Shown here one piece after another: positions 1 to 9,733 of a stretch of DNA of 47,590 nucleotides (its first letter is position 1; each line of letters starts with the position of its first letter). The position numbers were made by a program, and so were the translations under genes. The notes under the pieces were generated by a model. The model ran no database searches. It saw only the letters and a list, made by a program, of their open reading frames with translations, and was not told the origin of the DNA. The stretch comes from GCA-001856825 sp049965815 (GTDB taxonomy: Archaea > Thermoplasmatota > Thermoplasmata > Thermoplasmatales > GCA-001856825): NCBI GenBank assembly GCA_049965815.1, contig JBMFVV010000010.1:1-47590 (forward strand). Direction: 5' to 3'.

Positions 1-1622
1 CAATAAAGAGGCACAGGAGGGGAAACAGGGTTTATCTGGCGGAATACAAAAGCATAAGGGAGGGAAAGAAGGTCAGGAGCAAGTTCATAAGGTACATAGG
101 CGTGGAAGGGGAGAAGAAGATTGAGAGGGGTAAGACGCTTGACAGGATAATGCATGGCGACTCCATCGAATCCGGTGCCGTGAGACTGCTGTGGTCAATA
201 GCGACCGATCTCCACATGCAGGAAATAATTGGGGATGTGTGTGGAAAGGCTGCTGGATCTCTTCTGACAGTATGGGCAATCAACAGGGTCATCGATCCAG
301 AGAGTGCCTCCAACCTTGAGGAGTGGGTGTCCAGTACAGAAATACCATCCCTTTCAGGCATTCCTGCTTATAAGATGAACAAGGACGCATTCCTCAGGTC
401 ACTTGACAGGGTATGTTATTCCAGGGCGGGAATGACAGTTGACAGGAGCAGGGAGATAGAGGCTGCTCTCTATAACAGATGGATTGAAGAGAACAACCAT
501 GGCAGCACTATGGCCTATGACATCACTTCCGTCCTATTCTTCGGAACTTCATCATCAATAGCTGAAATGGGATATGATTCAGGCAGCAGGAGGAAGATAA
601 ACGTTGCACTCCTCTCAACCAGAGAGGGCATCCCGGTCATGCATTCAGTTTACGAGGGGTCAAGGAATGGGAGGAGCACTGTGAAGAACCTCATAACTGA
701 AATATCAAGGTGGGGCATACCTCAAGGACTTCTGATAGTCGACAGGGGCATCATGGGAAAGACCCTTGTGGATGGTTTGAGCAAACTCGGATGGGATGTC
801 ATTGGCGGGATAGTCAAGGATGATGCAATAAAGGGGCACATATCAAACGTCGACGTTCCGGTCACGCCGGAGAATATGGTTGATTATGAGGGGAAGATAT
901 ATGCATCATCCTCATCCATGGACATATACAGGAAGAGGCGCAGGCTGATAATATACAGGAACATCCAGAGGGTGCAGAATGAACTTTCCGACAGGAACAT
1001 CGCACTCTCAGAAATAGGGAAGTCGCTGGATGGCCTCAACAGAAGTGCAAAACACATGAGCAGGGGGGGCATCAGGAAGGAGATTGATCGCATAACGGGG
1101 GAATGGAAGAGATTCTTCTTCATCCACATAGGGAAGGAGGGTGATGAAAGAAGGGTAAGATGGAGGTACCATGCTGCTTATTTGAAGGATGCTGAGAGAG
1201 GAGACGGCAAATATGCCCTTCTGTGCACCGATGACAGCATTGATCCAATAGAAGCTGTCAGACTTTATTTCTCAAAGGATTTCGTTGAGAAATCGTTCAG
1301 GACGATCAAGGGGGACATACTCATAGAGCCCGTGAGGCACAGATTGGATCAGAGGATCAGGGCATATGTGTTCGTATGCGTGCTCGCATACTGGCTGAGG
1401 TCTCACTTAGCTTATGTCCTCGGCACCGAAGGGGTAGAAGATCCACATCACCACCTTGAAATCCTCCTGAGGGACATTGAAAAGGTGCAGAAGGTGGATG
1501 TCACGCTTGGAAATGAAGTCAGGACATGGCATCTCAATCTGTCAGGGAGGGCAGTTGAGATTCTTAAGAAACTAGGGAAGGCCAATCTGTTCAGGGAAGA
1601 GAGTAAAATCATAAATGTGTAG
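1..1622 (+). mobile_element. IS1634-like (IS4 superfamily) DDE transposase, 5' end outside window
   Basis: The reading frame is open from base 3 to the TAG at 1620-1622, so the gene begins to the left of the window; the GTG at 102 is internal. The product starts with a typical transposase N-terminal segment (VYLAEYKSIREGKKV, from about base 30). It then has an RNase H-fold DDE core: first Asp in YDITS (about base 520), second Asp in VDRGI (about 740), and the Glu in FVEKSFRTIKGD (about 1285) followed by a hydrophobic helix ending in LAYWLRSHL. This order and spacing fit the IS1634 group of the IS4 superfamily. The enzyme would cut and move its own element. No frameshift is seen in the visible part, so it may be active. 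The left terminal repeat is outside the window, and I could not define the right one near 1625-1650. Confidence 0.9.
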
Positions 1623-1641
1623 GTGGCATATCATGCGCTAT

Positions 1642-1875
1642 TCAAGTTCCTGAGATGCTGTTCCTCCTCACTATGCCTCCCCGGGTCACGACACCAATGT
1701 ATTTAGGCGAAAGGGATATCGTTTTCTTCTTCTCCTTGTCCCACTTTGTTTTCGTCCTGTAGGCATAGTACCTGTTACCGAAGTTCCTTATCTGAACACC
1801 TCTCTCCCTAAACTTCAGAGCCCATTCAGGTATATCATTCACAATATGTATATATACATAACATGCATATAACAA
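1642..1875 (-). pseudogene. Truncated transposase, N-terminal fragment only
   Basis: The product is 77 residues. The segment IPEWALKFRERGVQIRNF and the following KTKWDKEKKKTISLSPKYIG match the N-terminal module typical of another archaeal IS4-superfamily transposase type. Everything after residue about 70, including the whole DDE domain, is missing. The frame ends 20 bp beyond the stop of the converging transposase. This looks like an older element cut by the insertion of the element at 1-1622, or left behind by a deletion. The first residues (MLYACYVY) are probably not native; the natural start may lie a few codons inside. It is not expected to be functional. Confidence 0.75.
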
Positions 1876-2162
1876 TTACTGAAAATCCATGTGCCGTAGT
1901 AACCCGATGAATAGCCAACAAAAAGTAATGGACAATAAAGAAAGACAATCAGCTGTTATGTAAAATACGCAGAGTTAAGGTTCAAATTTTAATGTTTTCA
2001 AACAGTTCGGCAATTTCTAGATTTTTAGATATCTACAGCGGCTCAAGTTAAATTTTCATAAAGATGTGCTTCGCTAGATGAATAGGGTGAATCTTAAATC
2101 CATCTTAACTTAATTCCAATCTATTCCAGAAGTTGAAATAGAGGATTAGGATTTCAACACCA

Positions 2163-2969
2163 TTGGTAAATCTTATAGATGATCGTAACAAGGCGGTAAT
2201 TGTCCCCGAGAAAATAGACAGGATTGTCAGCTTGAGCCCCGCTATAACTGAAATTCTGTTTGATTTGGGGTTGGGCGATAATGTAGTTGGAGTAACGCCA
2301 TTTTGTGTGAGACCATCAGAAGCAACAAAGAAAAAAAAGGTAGCGAGTTACGGTTACGCGACTCTCGAACAGTTCGAGAAGATAAAACCCGATATTATCT
2401 TGACGGTAACTGGATATCAGAATACGGTAGCTGACCAGCTTTCCCCTCACTTTCCAACATTCTCTTTCAGGCTTCCTTCTTCACTGGCTGGCGTGATCGA
2501 CCTTGTCACGAAAGTTGGGATAGTAGTAAGGAGGGAGGATGAGGGAAGGATATTGGAGAAAAAACTGTTTGATACTCTTAAAGGAATCACAAGAGGGAGA
2601 GAAAGGAGCGTATACTTTGAATGCGATCTTGGTGGTCCAGTAACATTCGGAGCTTTCTCCTACATAACGGATGTGCTTCGCTATATGAATTTCAAATCGA
2701 TTTATTCCGGATACCTGACTGAATGGATAAAACCAGACAATGAATTTATAAAACGGGCCGACCCAGAATACGTGATCATAGAACCGAAGATGTTCTCCAA
2801 ACGTGAACCGGATATTGTCGAAAAAATTGTGTCAAGCAGAGGGTGGGAAGAGTTGTCTGCTTACAAAAATAAAAGGATTTACCTGACGCCAGGAACAAAT
2901 GATTTCTTCGCGCACCACGGTCCTGCTCTAATAACAGAAGTTATACCCTGGCTGGAGAATATAAGGTAG
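2163..2969 (+). CDS. BtuF/FhuD-like substrate-binding protein without signal peptide
   Basis: The product is 268 residues with the two-lobed periplasmic-binding fold of the helical-backbone metal/corrinoid receptor family (PF01497). Visible signs are the opening RIVSLSPAITEILFDLGLGD, then VVGVTPFC, a central YATLEQFEKIKPDIIL, and the closing NKRIYLTPG near residue 240. Members usually bind cobalamin, haem or iron chelates for an ABC importer. Here there is no signal peptide or lipobox, and no permease or ATPase gene beside it. It is therefore an orphan, probably cytosolic protein, like the lone cobalamin-binding proteins found in many genomes. The start is TTG at 2163: an in-frame stop lies at 2139 and no earlier ATG or GTG is available. 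Substrate is not determined. Confidence 0.75.
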   Translation: MVNLIDDRNKAVIVPEKIDRIVSLSPAITEILFDLGLGDNVVGVTPFCVRPSEATKKKKVASYGYATLEQFEKIKPDIILTVTGYQNTVADQLSPHFPTFSFRLPSSLAGVIDLVTKVGIVVRREDEGRILEKKLFDTLKGITRGRERSVYFECDLGGPVTFGAFSYITDVLRYMNFKSIYSGYLTEWIKPDNEFIKRADPEYVIIEPKMFSKREPDIVEKIVSSRGWEELSAYKNKRIYLTPGTNDFFAHHGPALITEVIPWLENIR

Positions 2970-3152
2970 AATCAAAATATGTTCATCAATAAAGTTATAA
3001 ACTTTATTACGAAAAACACATGAAGTGTAAGTAAACCTTGGAATATAAATATACGCTCCAGAATAATAATGCTTAAAATGAAACAAAAACACAAAGAATA
3101 TGTATAATAAAAAGATAAGGTCGAGCAATTCCAGAGGTTTAAAATGAGTTTG

Positions 3153-3160
3153 TATAAAAT
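3153..3160 (+). promoter_or_regulatory. TATA box candidate for the RNA polymerase operon
   Basis: TATAAAAT lies about 55 bp before the rpoH ATG. A transcript starting some 25 bp downstream would have a leader of roughly 30 nt. A GGAGGG motif at 3196-3201 can serve as ribosome binding site. The remaining intergenic sequence (2970-3212) is AT-rich and holds no other gene that I can support. Confidence 0.45.
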
Positions 3161-3212
3161 TTCAATTGCAGCGGGGGCTGAAAATATGGGATTGCTGGAG
3201 GGCTAGATTTCT

Positions 3213-3467
3213 ATGGCTAAATATAATATATTAATGCATGAGATGGTTCCAGAACATTGGTTGGTTCCGGTAAAGGATGAGGAAAAAATTTTGAAGTCGC
3301 TGGGAGTAACCAAAGGACAGCTTCCCAAGATAAGGCGATCGGACCCAGTTGTAAAGGCTCTGGAAAAGGTTGAAGGCGAAATCAATCCGGGCAGATTGAT
3401 CGAGATTGTGAGGAAGAGTAGGACGAGAGGAATTGCCAAGATATATAGAACCGTGATAGGTGAATAA
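3213..3467 (+). CDS. rpoH: DNA-directed RNA polymerase subunit H (RPB5 C-terminal homologue)
   Basis: The product is 84 residues, the usual size of archaeal RpoH, which equals only the C-terminal domain of eukaryotic RPB5. It has the family pattern HEMVPEHWLV at the start, then LKSLGVTKGQLPKIRRSDPV in the middle and a C-terminal basic strand RTRGIAKIYRTV. It sits in the lower jaw of RNA polymerase near downstream DNA. It is the first gene of the polymerase operon and ends 3 bp before the rpoB ATG, so the two are almost certainly co-translated. Confidence 0.96.
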   Translation: MAKYNILMHEMVPEHWLVPVKDEEKILKSLGVTKGQLPKIRRSDPVVKALEKVEGEINPGRLIEIVRKSRTRGIAKIYRTVIGE

Positions 3468-3470
3468 TAG

Positions 3471-6400
3471 ATGTATAGTATCTTGAATACGTTTTTTAAG
3501 GAGATGGAAGTAGTCAACCATCAACTAGTTTCTTACAACGATTTTATCCCAACAGATGACAACCCAGATTCTGGAATGCAACAGGTATTCGACACCCTAA
3601 GGGTGACGGAGGATGACTTACCTGGTGAAATGAAACTTGACAGATCAAAAACAGGAGGAGTCGACATTAGAATAAGGTTCGGTCGACCCAAGAACATCGA
3701 AAAACCTGAGCCAACTGTTTCAATAGAACTCCCAAAGATCAGAGAACCAACTGGATCTGAGAATTACATAACACCTCTGGAGGCAAGGTTACGGGACCTA
3801 AACTATATGGCACCGCTTTTCCTTGATTTCACTGTGTTGGAAGAGGATACGGAGGTTAGGAACGAGAAGATTAAGATAGGGGAGTTCCCAGTTATGGTCA
3901 GGTCAAAAATATGCATACTGCACAAGAATAACACTGACGAATTTATCAGAAGAATCAATCTTAGAAAGGATGAGAAAATCAGGGGAATGACCGAGGAAGA
4001 ATTGCTCTCTCTCCCATATGAGAAGAAGTTGCAGCTTCTTGGCGAAGACCCACAGGATCCAGGGGGATACTTCATTATCGGTGGTACAGAAAGAACTTTA
4101 ATTTCAATGGAAGATTTAGCACCAAACAAGATTATAGTGGAATATGAGGAAAAATATGATTCTAAAGTTGAGGTTGCAAAAATTTTCTCTCAGAAAGAAG
4201 GATACAGGGCACTGATAGTAGTAGAAAGGAAGGCAGACGGTATACTCACGGTCTCTGTTCCATCCATTGCAGGAACTATACCGCTCGTTGTTCTCATGAA
4301 GGCACTTGGAGTTGACAAAGACAAGGATATTTATGACTCTATCGTGACTGATGAGAGGATGATCCCTATAGTGCTTGCAAACATAGAGGACTCTGAAAAC
4401 ACTGAACTCTACCCGCCTACCGGTATAATGAGTGAAAAGGATGCGATAAACTATCTTGAGAAAAGGTTCGCAGCAGGACAGGCAAAGGAATTTAGAGAAA
4501 AGAAGATGTCACAGATTCTCGATAAAAATCTTCTACCTCACTTGGGAGACTCATTTCAGGACAGGACAAAGAAAGGCATATATCTTGGGAGAATGGCAAG
4601 AGCCCTCCTGGAACTGTATCTCGGAATAAGAAAGGAAGATGACAAAGATCATCTTGCGAACAAGAGAATAAAATTATCAGGTGACCTACTTGAGGAGTTG
4701 TTCAGAAGCTCTGCACAGGCCCTACTTAAAGACCTTAAAGGTCAACTTGAAAAGACTTACAACAGGAAAAGAGGGATCAGGCTCAATGCGGCAGTCAGGC
4801 AGGATGTCCTAAATGAAAAGCTGAAACATGCAATATCGACAGGAAACTGGATCGGTGGCAGAACTGGAGTCTCGCAACTGCTAGAAAGGACGTCATATAT
4901 AGCTACTCTGTCACACTTAAGGAGGATATCATCTCCGCTTACGAGATCGCAACCGCACTTCGAAGCTAGGGACCTTCACCCCACCCAATGGGGAAGAATG
5001 TGTCCTAATGAAACGCCAGAAGGGCAAAACTGCGGATTGGTTAAAAACGCAAGTCTTGTGATCGATATCACCGAAGGTTACCCAGAAGAAAATATCATCG
5101 AGCTCCTGAAGAAGATGGGACTCGAGGAAATACTGGGTGAGAAGCCAGGGTTGTCTAGGATCTATGTTAATGGAAATCTGATAGGGTACCACAAGGATGG
5201 CCAGAGCGTCGTTTCAGAGATTAGAAAGAAGAGGAGATCTGGCAATATATCTAACCAGGTAAACATAAGATTCGATGAGACCACAAACGAAGTCATAATC
5301 AACACAGACAAGGGAAGGATTAGAAGACCACTGATAGTAGTATACAATGGAAAGATAAAGTTCAACAGCACCATAAGGGAAAATCTCATATCTGGAAAAA
5401 TTGGGATAAAGGACCTGATATCAAATGGCATAATAGAATGGCTAGATGCAGAGGAAGAAGAGAATGCATATGTGGCAATTTATCCATATGAGAAACCGCT
5501 CAAATGCCCCAACTGTGGAACATACCTTTATAGCGATTTGACTGAATGGACAAATCCAGGGGAAGAGAACGTCAAGCTGAAGTGCCTTAAATGCAACGAA
5601 ACATTCGATGGCAAGAAGAGCTATGGTCCCGAGCATACACACTTGGAAATTGATCCCATGATGATCCAGGGCGTTGTCGTTGGAGTAATTCCGTATGCAG
5701 AGCACAATCAATCTCCAAGAGTTACAATGGGCGCAGCCATGACAAAGCAATCCCTCGGACTTTCATCCTCAAACTATAGGCTGAGGCCAGATACTAGAGG
5801 ACACGTGCTGCATTATCCACAAAAGCCAATGGTAACAACTGGGGCTGCAAAATATATAAAGTACAACAGGAGGCCATCCGGACAGAATGCTGTCGTAGCC
5901 CTGATTTCATATCACAATTATAACATACAGGATGCCGTTATAGTCAATAAAGCGTCAGTTGAAAGGGGATTCGGAAGATCGGCATTTTTCAGGACATACA
6001 AGGCTGAAGAGAAGAGATATCCTGGAGGACAGGAAGATAAGTTTGAGATACCTCCGCCAGAAGTACGTGGCGTAAGGAGCGAGGAATCGTACAGAAATCT
6101 GGATGAAAATGGAATGGTTTCTCCAGAAACCTATGTGTCAGGTGGAGATGTGATAGTTGGAAAGACGTCCCCTCCAAGATTCATGGAGGAAGAGCAGAAG
6201 ATATCGATCCAGAAGAGGAGGGAGAGTTCAATAACCAACAGGCCAGGAGAGACGGGTTACATCGATTCCGTGATCTTGACGGTCTCAGAGAACAACAGCA
6301 GACTGCTAAAGGTGAAAGTCAGGGATGATAGAATACCTGAGCTCGGTGACAAGTTTGCAAGCAGGCACGGACAGAAGGGTGTCATCGGTGCAATCATTCC

Positions 6401-7088
6401 ACAGGAAGACATGCCATTTACAGAGGACGGTGTGATTCCAGACCTGATAATTAATCCGCACTCAATACCTAGCAGGATGACAGTCGGTCATCTGCTGGAA
6501 ACGATAGGTGGAAAGGTTGGTGCGCTTGAAGGAAGGTTCATCAACGGAACAGTATTTGAGGGAGAACCAGAAGAGTCTCTGAGGGAATCCCTTGAAAGGA
6601 ATGGATTCAAGTATTCCGGAAGGGAAATAATGTATGACGGGATAACTGGAAGGAAGTTCAAAGCAGACATTTTCATTGGAGTAGTATACTACCAGAAACT
6701 ACATCACATGGTGGCCGGAAAGTTCCATGCAAGATCAAGAGGACCTGTTCAGATACTGACGAGGCAACCAACAGAGGGAAGGTCGAGGCAGGGAGGTTTA
6801 AGGTTCGGAGAGATGGAAAGGGATACTCTTATAGGGCACGGGGCAGCAATGGCCATCAAGGATAGGCTTCTGGATCAGAGCGATGGGTTCACAGTATATG
6901 TGTGCGGTGATCCTGACTGCGGTCACGTAGCAATATATGATTATAGGACACATCAGTTAAGATGTCCAGTTTGCGGTAACACAAGTAATATCAGGCCAGT
7001 AGAGACAAGTTATGCGTTCAAGCTGATGAGAGACGAACTGATGTCACTTGGTGTAGTTATGAGACTGAGGTTGGGTGATTTGAAGTGA
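3471..7088 (+). CDS. rpoB: DNA-directed RNA polymerase subunit B (beta-like, unsplit)
   Basis: The product is 1205 residues, one continuous B subunit rather than the B'' + B' pair of methanogens and haloarchaea. Thermoplasmatales are known for the unsplit form. Visible motifs are the fork/hybrid-binding segment GRMCPNETPEGQNCGLVKN, an internal zinc site with two CxxC pairs near residues 678 and 704, the GDKFASRHGQKGVIG active-site segment, and the C-terminal zinc clamp (CGDPDCGH near 1143, then CPVCG). It forms half of the RNAP cleft with A'. The start is ATG 3471 just after rpoH; an ATG at 3504 is an alternative. Its stop overlaps the GTG start of rpoA1 (GTGA). Confidence 0.98.
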   Translation: MYSILNTFFKEMEVVNHQLVSYNDFIPTDDNPDSGMQQVFDTLRVTEDDLPGEMKLDRSKTGGVDIRIRFGRPKNIEKPEPTVSIELPKIREPTGSENYITPLEARLRDLNYMAPLFLDFTVLEEDTEVRNEKIKIGEFPVMVRSKICILHKNNTDEFIRRINLRKDEKIRGMTEEELLSLPYEKKLQLLGEDPQDPGGYFIIGGTERTLISMEDLAPNKIIVEYEEKYDSKVEVAKIFSQKEGYRALIVVERKADGILTVSVPSIAGTIPLVVLMKALGVDKDKDIYDSIVTDERMIPIVLANIEDSENTELYPPTGIMSEKDAINYLEKRFAAGQAKEFREKKMSQILDKNLLPHLGDSFQDRTKKGIYLGRMARALLELYLGIRKEDDKDHLANKRIKLSGDLLEELFRSSAQALLKDLKGQLEKTYNRKRGIRLNAAVRQDVLNEKLKHAISTGNWIGGRTGVSQLLERTSYIATLSHLRRISSPLTRSQPHFEARDLHPTQWGRMCPNETPEGQNCGLVKNASLVIDITEGYPEENIIELLKKMGLEEILGEKPGLSRIYVNGNLIGYHKDGQSVVSEIRKKRRSGNISNQVNIRFDETTNEVIINTDKGRIRRPLIVVYNGKIKFNSTIRENLISGKIGIKDLISNGIIEWLDAEEEENAYVAIYPYEKPLKCPNCGTYLYSDLTEWTNPGEENVKLKCLKCNETFDGKKSYGPEHTHLEIDPMMIQGVVVGVIPYAEHNQSPRVTMGAAMTKQSLGLSSSNYRLRPDTRGHVLHYPQKPMVTTGAAKYIKYNRRPSGQNAVVALISYHNYNIQDAVIVNKASVERGFGRSAFFRTYKAEEKRYPGGQEDKFEIPPPEVRGVRSEESYRNLDENGMVSPETYVSGGDVIVGKTSPPRFMEEEQKISIQKRRESSITNRPGETGYIDSVILTVSENNSRLLKVKVRDDRIPELGDKFASRHGQKGVIGAIIPQEDMPFTEDGVIPDLIINPHSIPSRMTVGHLLETIGGKVGALEGRFINGTVFEGEPEESLRESLERNGFKYSGREIMYDGITGRKFKADIFIGVVYYQKLHHMVAGKFHARSRGPVQILTRQPTEGRSRQGGLRFGEMERDTLIGHGAAMAIKDRLLDQSDGFTVYVCGDPDCGHVAIYDYRTHQLRCPVCGNTSNIRPVETSYAFKLMRDELMSLGVVMRLRLGDLK

Positions 7089-9733
7089 AGGTTGAAGTAT
7101 CAAAGGGAATTGAAGAACTAAAGTTTGCGCTGCTTTCCCCTGACGAAATCAGGAGAATGTCCGCAGTAAAGGTGATCACTCCCGATACGTACGACGATGA
7201 TGGTTATCCAATAGAAAAAGGACTGATGGATCCATCCATGGGGGTAATAGAACCTGGACTGAAGTGCAAAACGTGTGGCGGAAAAGTGGATCAGTGTCCA
7301 GGTCATTTCGGTCATATCGAACTGGCGATGCCAGTTGTACACATTGGATTCATAAAGGAAATTTATTCAATCCTATCTAGTACCTGCTCCAACTGTGGAA
7401 GGATCAAGCTCCCAGATGATAAGTTGAAGGAGTACTTTCAGAGGATAAAGGACACAGCCAACAAGCTCAGCGATATAGATTATGATGACATTGTTTCAGA
7501 AGTGGAATCTGAAGCTTCAGAAGTTGTAATTTGTCCTCACTGTCACTTCGAGAACCAGAAGGTAGCCCTTGACAAGCCGACGACTTTCAGGGAAGAGGGA
7601 AAGAAACTTACTCCAAAAGAAATAAGGGAAAGATTCGAGAAGATTCCTAACGAGGATCTGCCTCTCATTGGACTTGATCCTAAAGTGGCCAGGCCAGAGT
7701 GGATGGTCCTTACAGTTTTTCCTGTTCCCCCCGTCAATGTGAGACCTACAATAACGCTTGAAACTGGGGAGAGGAGTGAAGATGACCTTACCCACAAACT
7801 TGTTGATGTTATCAGGATAAACCAGAGACTAAGAGAGAACAGGGATCAGGGAAGTCCACAGCTGATCATAGAAGACCTGTGGGACCTCCTGCAGTACCAC
7901 ATTACTACATACTTTGATAACCAGACTCCGGGCACTCCGCCAGCCAGGCACAGGTCTGGTCGTTCACTGAAAACCCTTGTCCAGAGACTCAAGGGGAAAG
8001 AGGGGAGGTTCAGGAGCAACCTATCGGGAAAGAGGGTCAACTTCTCCGCCAGAACTGTGATCAGTCCAGAACCATTTCTCTCAATCAACCAGGTAGGTGT
8101 CCCTGAGAAGGCTGCAAGGGAACTTACGGTAACGGAAACAGTAACAGAGCACAATTTTGAAAAACTCAAGGAACTGATCAGGAACGGTCCTGGTAAAGAG
8201 GAAGATGTCTACAAGCCAGGAGTTAACTATGTCTACAGGACGGACGGCAGCAGGATAAAGATTTCGGAAAAGAATGCTGGGGAAGTAGCCGAAAAAATGG
8301 AAATTGGCTGGCAGGTTGAAAGACAGATGGAGAATGGCGACATAGTACTCTTCAACAGACAGCCGAGTCTGCATAGAATGTCAATGATGGCACATGAAGT
8401 CAGAGTTCTCCCTTACAGGACTTTTAGATTTAATTTGGCAGTCTGTGCGCCGTACAATGCGGACTTTGATGGCGATGAAATGAATCTCCATGTGCTTCAG
8501 AGCCAGGAGGCAAGAGCGGAGGCAGAGATACTCATGAAGGTTCAGGAGAACTTCATTTCTCCAAGGTTTGGCGGCCCCATAATGGGTGCAATTCACGACC
8601 ATATAACTGCACTGTTCATGCTGACGTACAAGAATCCACTCATACCACCTGACGCTGGCCTACACATAATGAGCTACATAGACGTCGATAAGACTCCTGA
8701 AACGATAGAGGTAGATGGCAAGAAGTACTTCAGGGGAAGGGACATATTTTCGATAGTACTACCAGAGGGAGTTAACATAGAATTCAAGGGAAAATTAGCC
8801 GACAAGAGTCTTGATCCAAATGGAACCGAAGGTACCATAAAGATAGAAAATGGCAAACTGATCAACGGTGCCATAGATGAAAACGCAATCGGACAATCTA
8901 AGGGGGTATTGCTAGACTACGTCCTGAGGAAGTATGGAAATGCCGAAGGTGCCAAGTTTCTGGATAATCTTACTAGACTCGCAGCTGGCGTAATAAGCTT
9001 CACGGGATTCTCAACAGGAATAGATGATGAGGACGTTCCTGGGGAGGCCAAGGCACAATTGAGAGAAGTAGGAAACGAGGCAGTTCAGAAAGTCGAAAAG
9101 CTCATTGAGAATTACAAGAATGGTCTTATAGGGATGGAACCAGGGAAGACGCTTGAAGATACGCTTGAATCCATGGTAATGAAGGCACTTTCACAGGCCA
9201 GAGAGAAGAGCTCAGAAATTGCTTCGCATTATCTAGGTATGGACAATTCAACGGTCATAATGGCAAGGTCAGGTGCTAGGGCCAACATGATGAACCTGGC
9301 CCAGATGGCGGGAATCATTGGGCAGCAGAGTATCAGGGGTCAGAGGCAGCACAGAGGGTATACCAACAGAACACTCCCTCACTTCCAGAAGGGAGATATA
9401 GGGGCTTATGCCAGAGGATTCGTCAGCTCTTCTTACAAAGAAGGCTTAAATCCAACAGAATACTTTTTCCACGCCACTGGAGGTAGAGAAGGCCTCGTTG
9501 ATATTGCTGTTAGGACATCAAGATCGGGTTATATGCAGAGGAGATTGATAAACGCACTGGAGGACCTCAAGGTCTCAGAAGAAGGAAGGGTGCTGGATAC
9601 TGAAGACTCCATAATCCAGATCGAATATGGAGAGGACGGAACAGATCCTTCTAGGTCTTTTGAAGGGGAATCTGTAGATGTAGATTACCTGATCAAGGAG
9701 ATGTTTGGAAAGAAGTACGGAGGGAAACAATGA
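7085..9733 (+). CDS. rpoA1: DNA-directed RNA polymerase subunit A'
   Basis: The product is 882 residues, the usual length of archaeal A'. It carries the N-terminal zinc clamp (CKTCGG near residue 61 followed by CPGHFGH), two further CxxC pairs near 101 and 150, and the catalytic Mg-binding loop NADFDGDEMN near residue 458. The bridge-helix side of the cleft is completed by A''. The start is GTG at 7085, overlapping the rpoB stop. The end overlaps rpoA2 by four bases (ATGA), so translation is coupled and stoichiometric production is favoured. Confidence 0.98.
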   Translation: MKVEVSKGIEELKFALLSPDEIRRMSAVKVITPDTYDDDGYPIEKGLMDPSMGVIEPGLKCKTCGGKVDQCPGHFGHIELAMPVVHIGFIKEIYSILSSTCSNCGRIKLPDDKLKEYFQRIKDTANKLSDIDYDDIVSEVESEASEVVICPHCHFENQKVALDKPTTFREEGKKLTPKEIRERFEKIPNEDLPLIGLDPKVARPEWMVLTVFPVPPVNVRPTITLETGERSEDDLTHKLVDVIRINQRLRENRDQGSPQLIIEDLWDLLQYHITTYFDNQTPGTPPARHRSGRSLKTLVQRLKGKEGRFRSNLSGKRVNFSARTVISPEPFLSINQVGVPEKAARELTVTETVTEHNFEKLKELIRNGPGKEEDVYKPGVNYVYRTDGSRIKISEKNAGEVAEKMEIGWQVERQMENGDIVLFNRQPSLHRMSMMAHEVRVLPYRTFRFNLAVCAPYNADFDGDEMNLHVLQSQEARAEAEILMKVQENFISPRFGGPIMGAIHDHITALFMLTYKNPLIPPDAGLHIMSYIDVDKTPETIEVDGKKYFRGRDIFSIVLPEGVNIEFKGKLADKSLDPNGTEGTIKIENGKLINGAIDENAIGQSKGVLLDYVLRKYGNAEGAKFLDNLTRLAAGVISFTGFSTGIDDEDVPGEAKAQLREVGNEAVQKVEKLIENYKNGLIGMEPGKTLEDTLESMVMKALSQAREKSSEIASHYLGMDNSTVIMARSGARANMMNLAQMAGIIGQQSIRGQRQHRGYTNRTLPHFQKGDIGAYARGFVSSSYKEGLNPTEYFFHATGGREGLVDIAVRTSRSGYMQRRLINALEDLKVSEEGRVLDTEDSIIQIEYGEDGTDPSRSFEGESVDVDYLIKEMFGKKYGGKQ

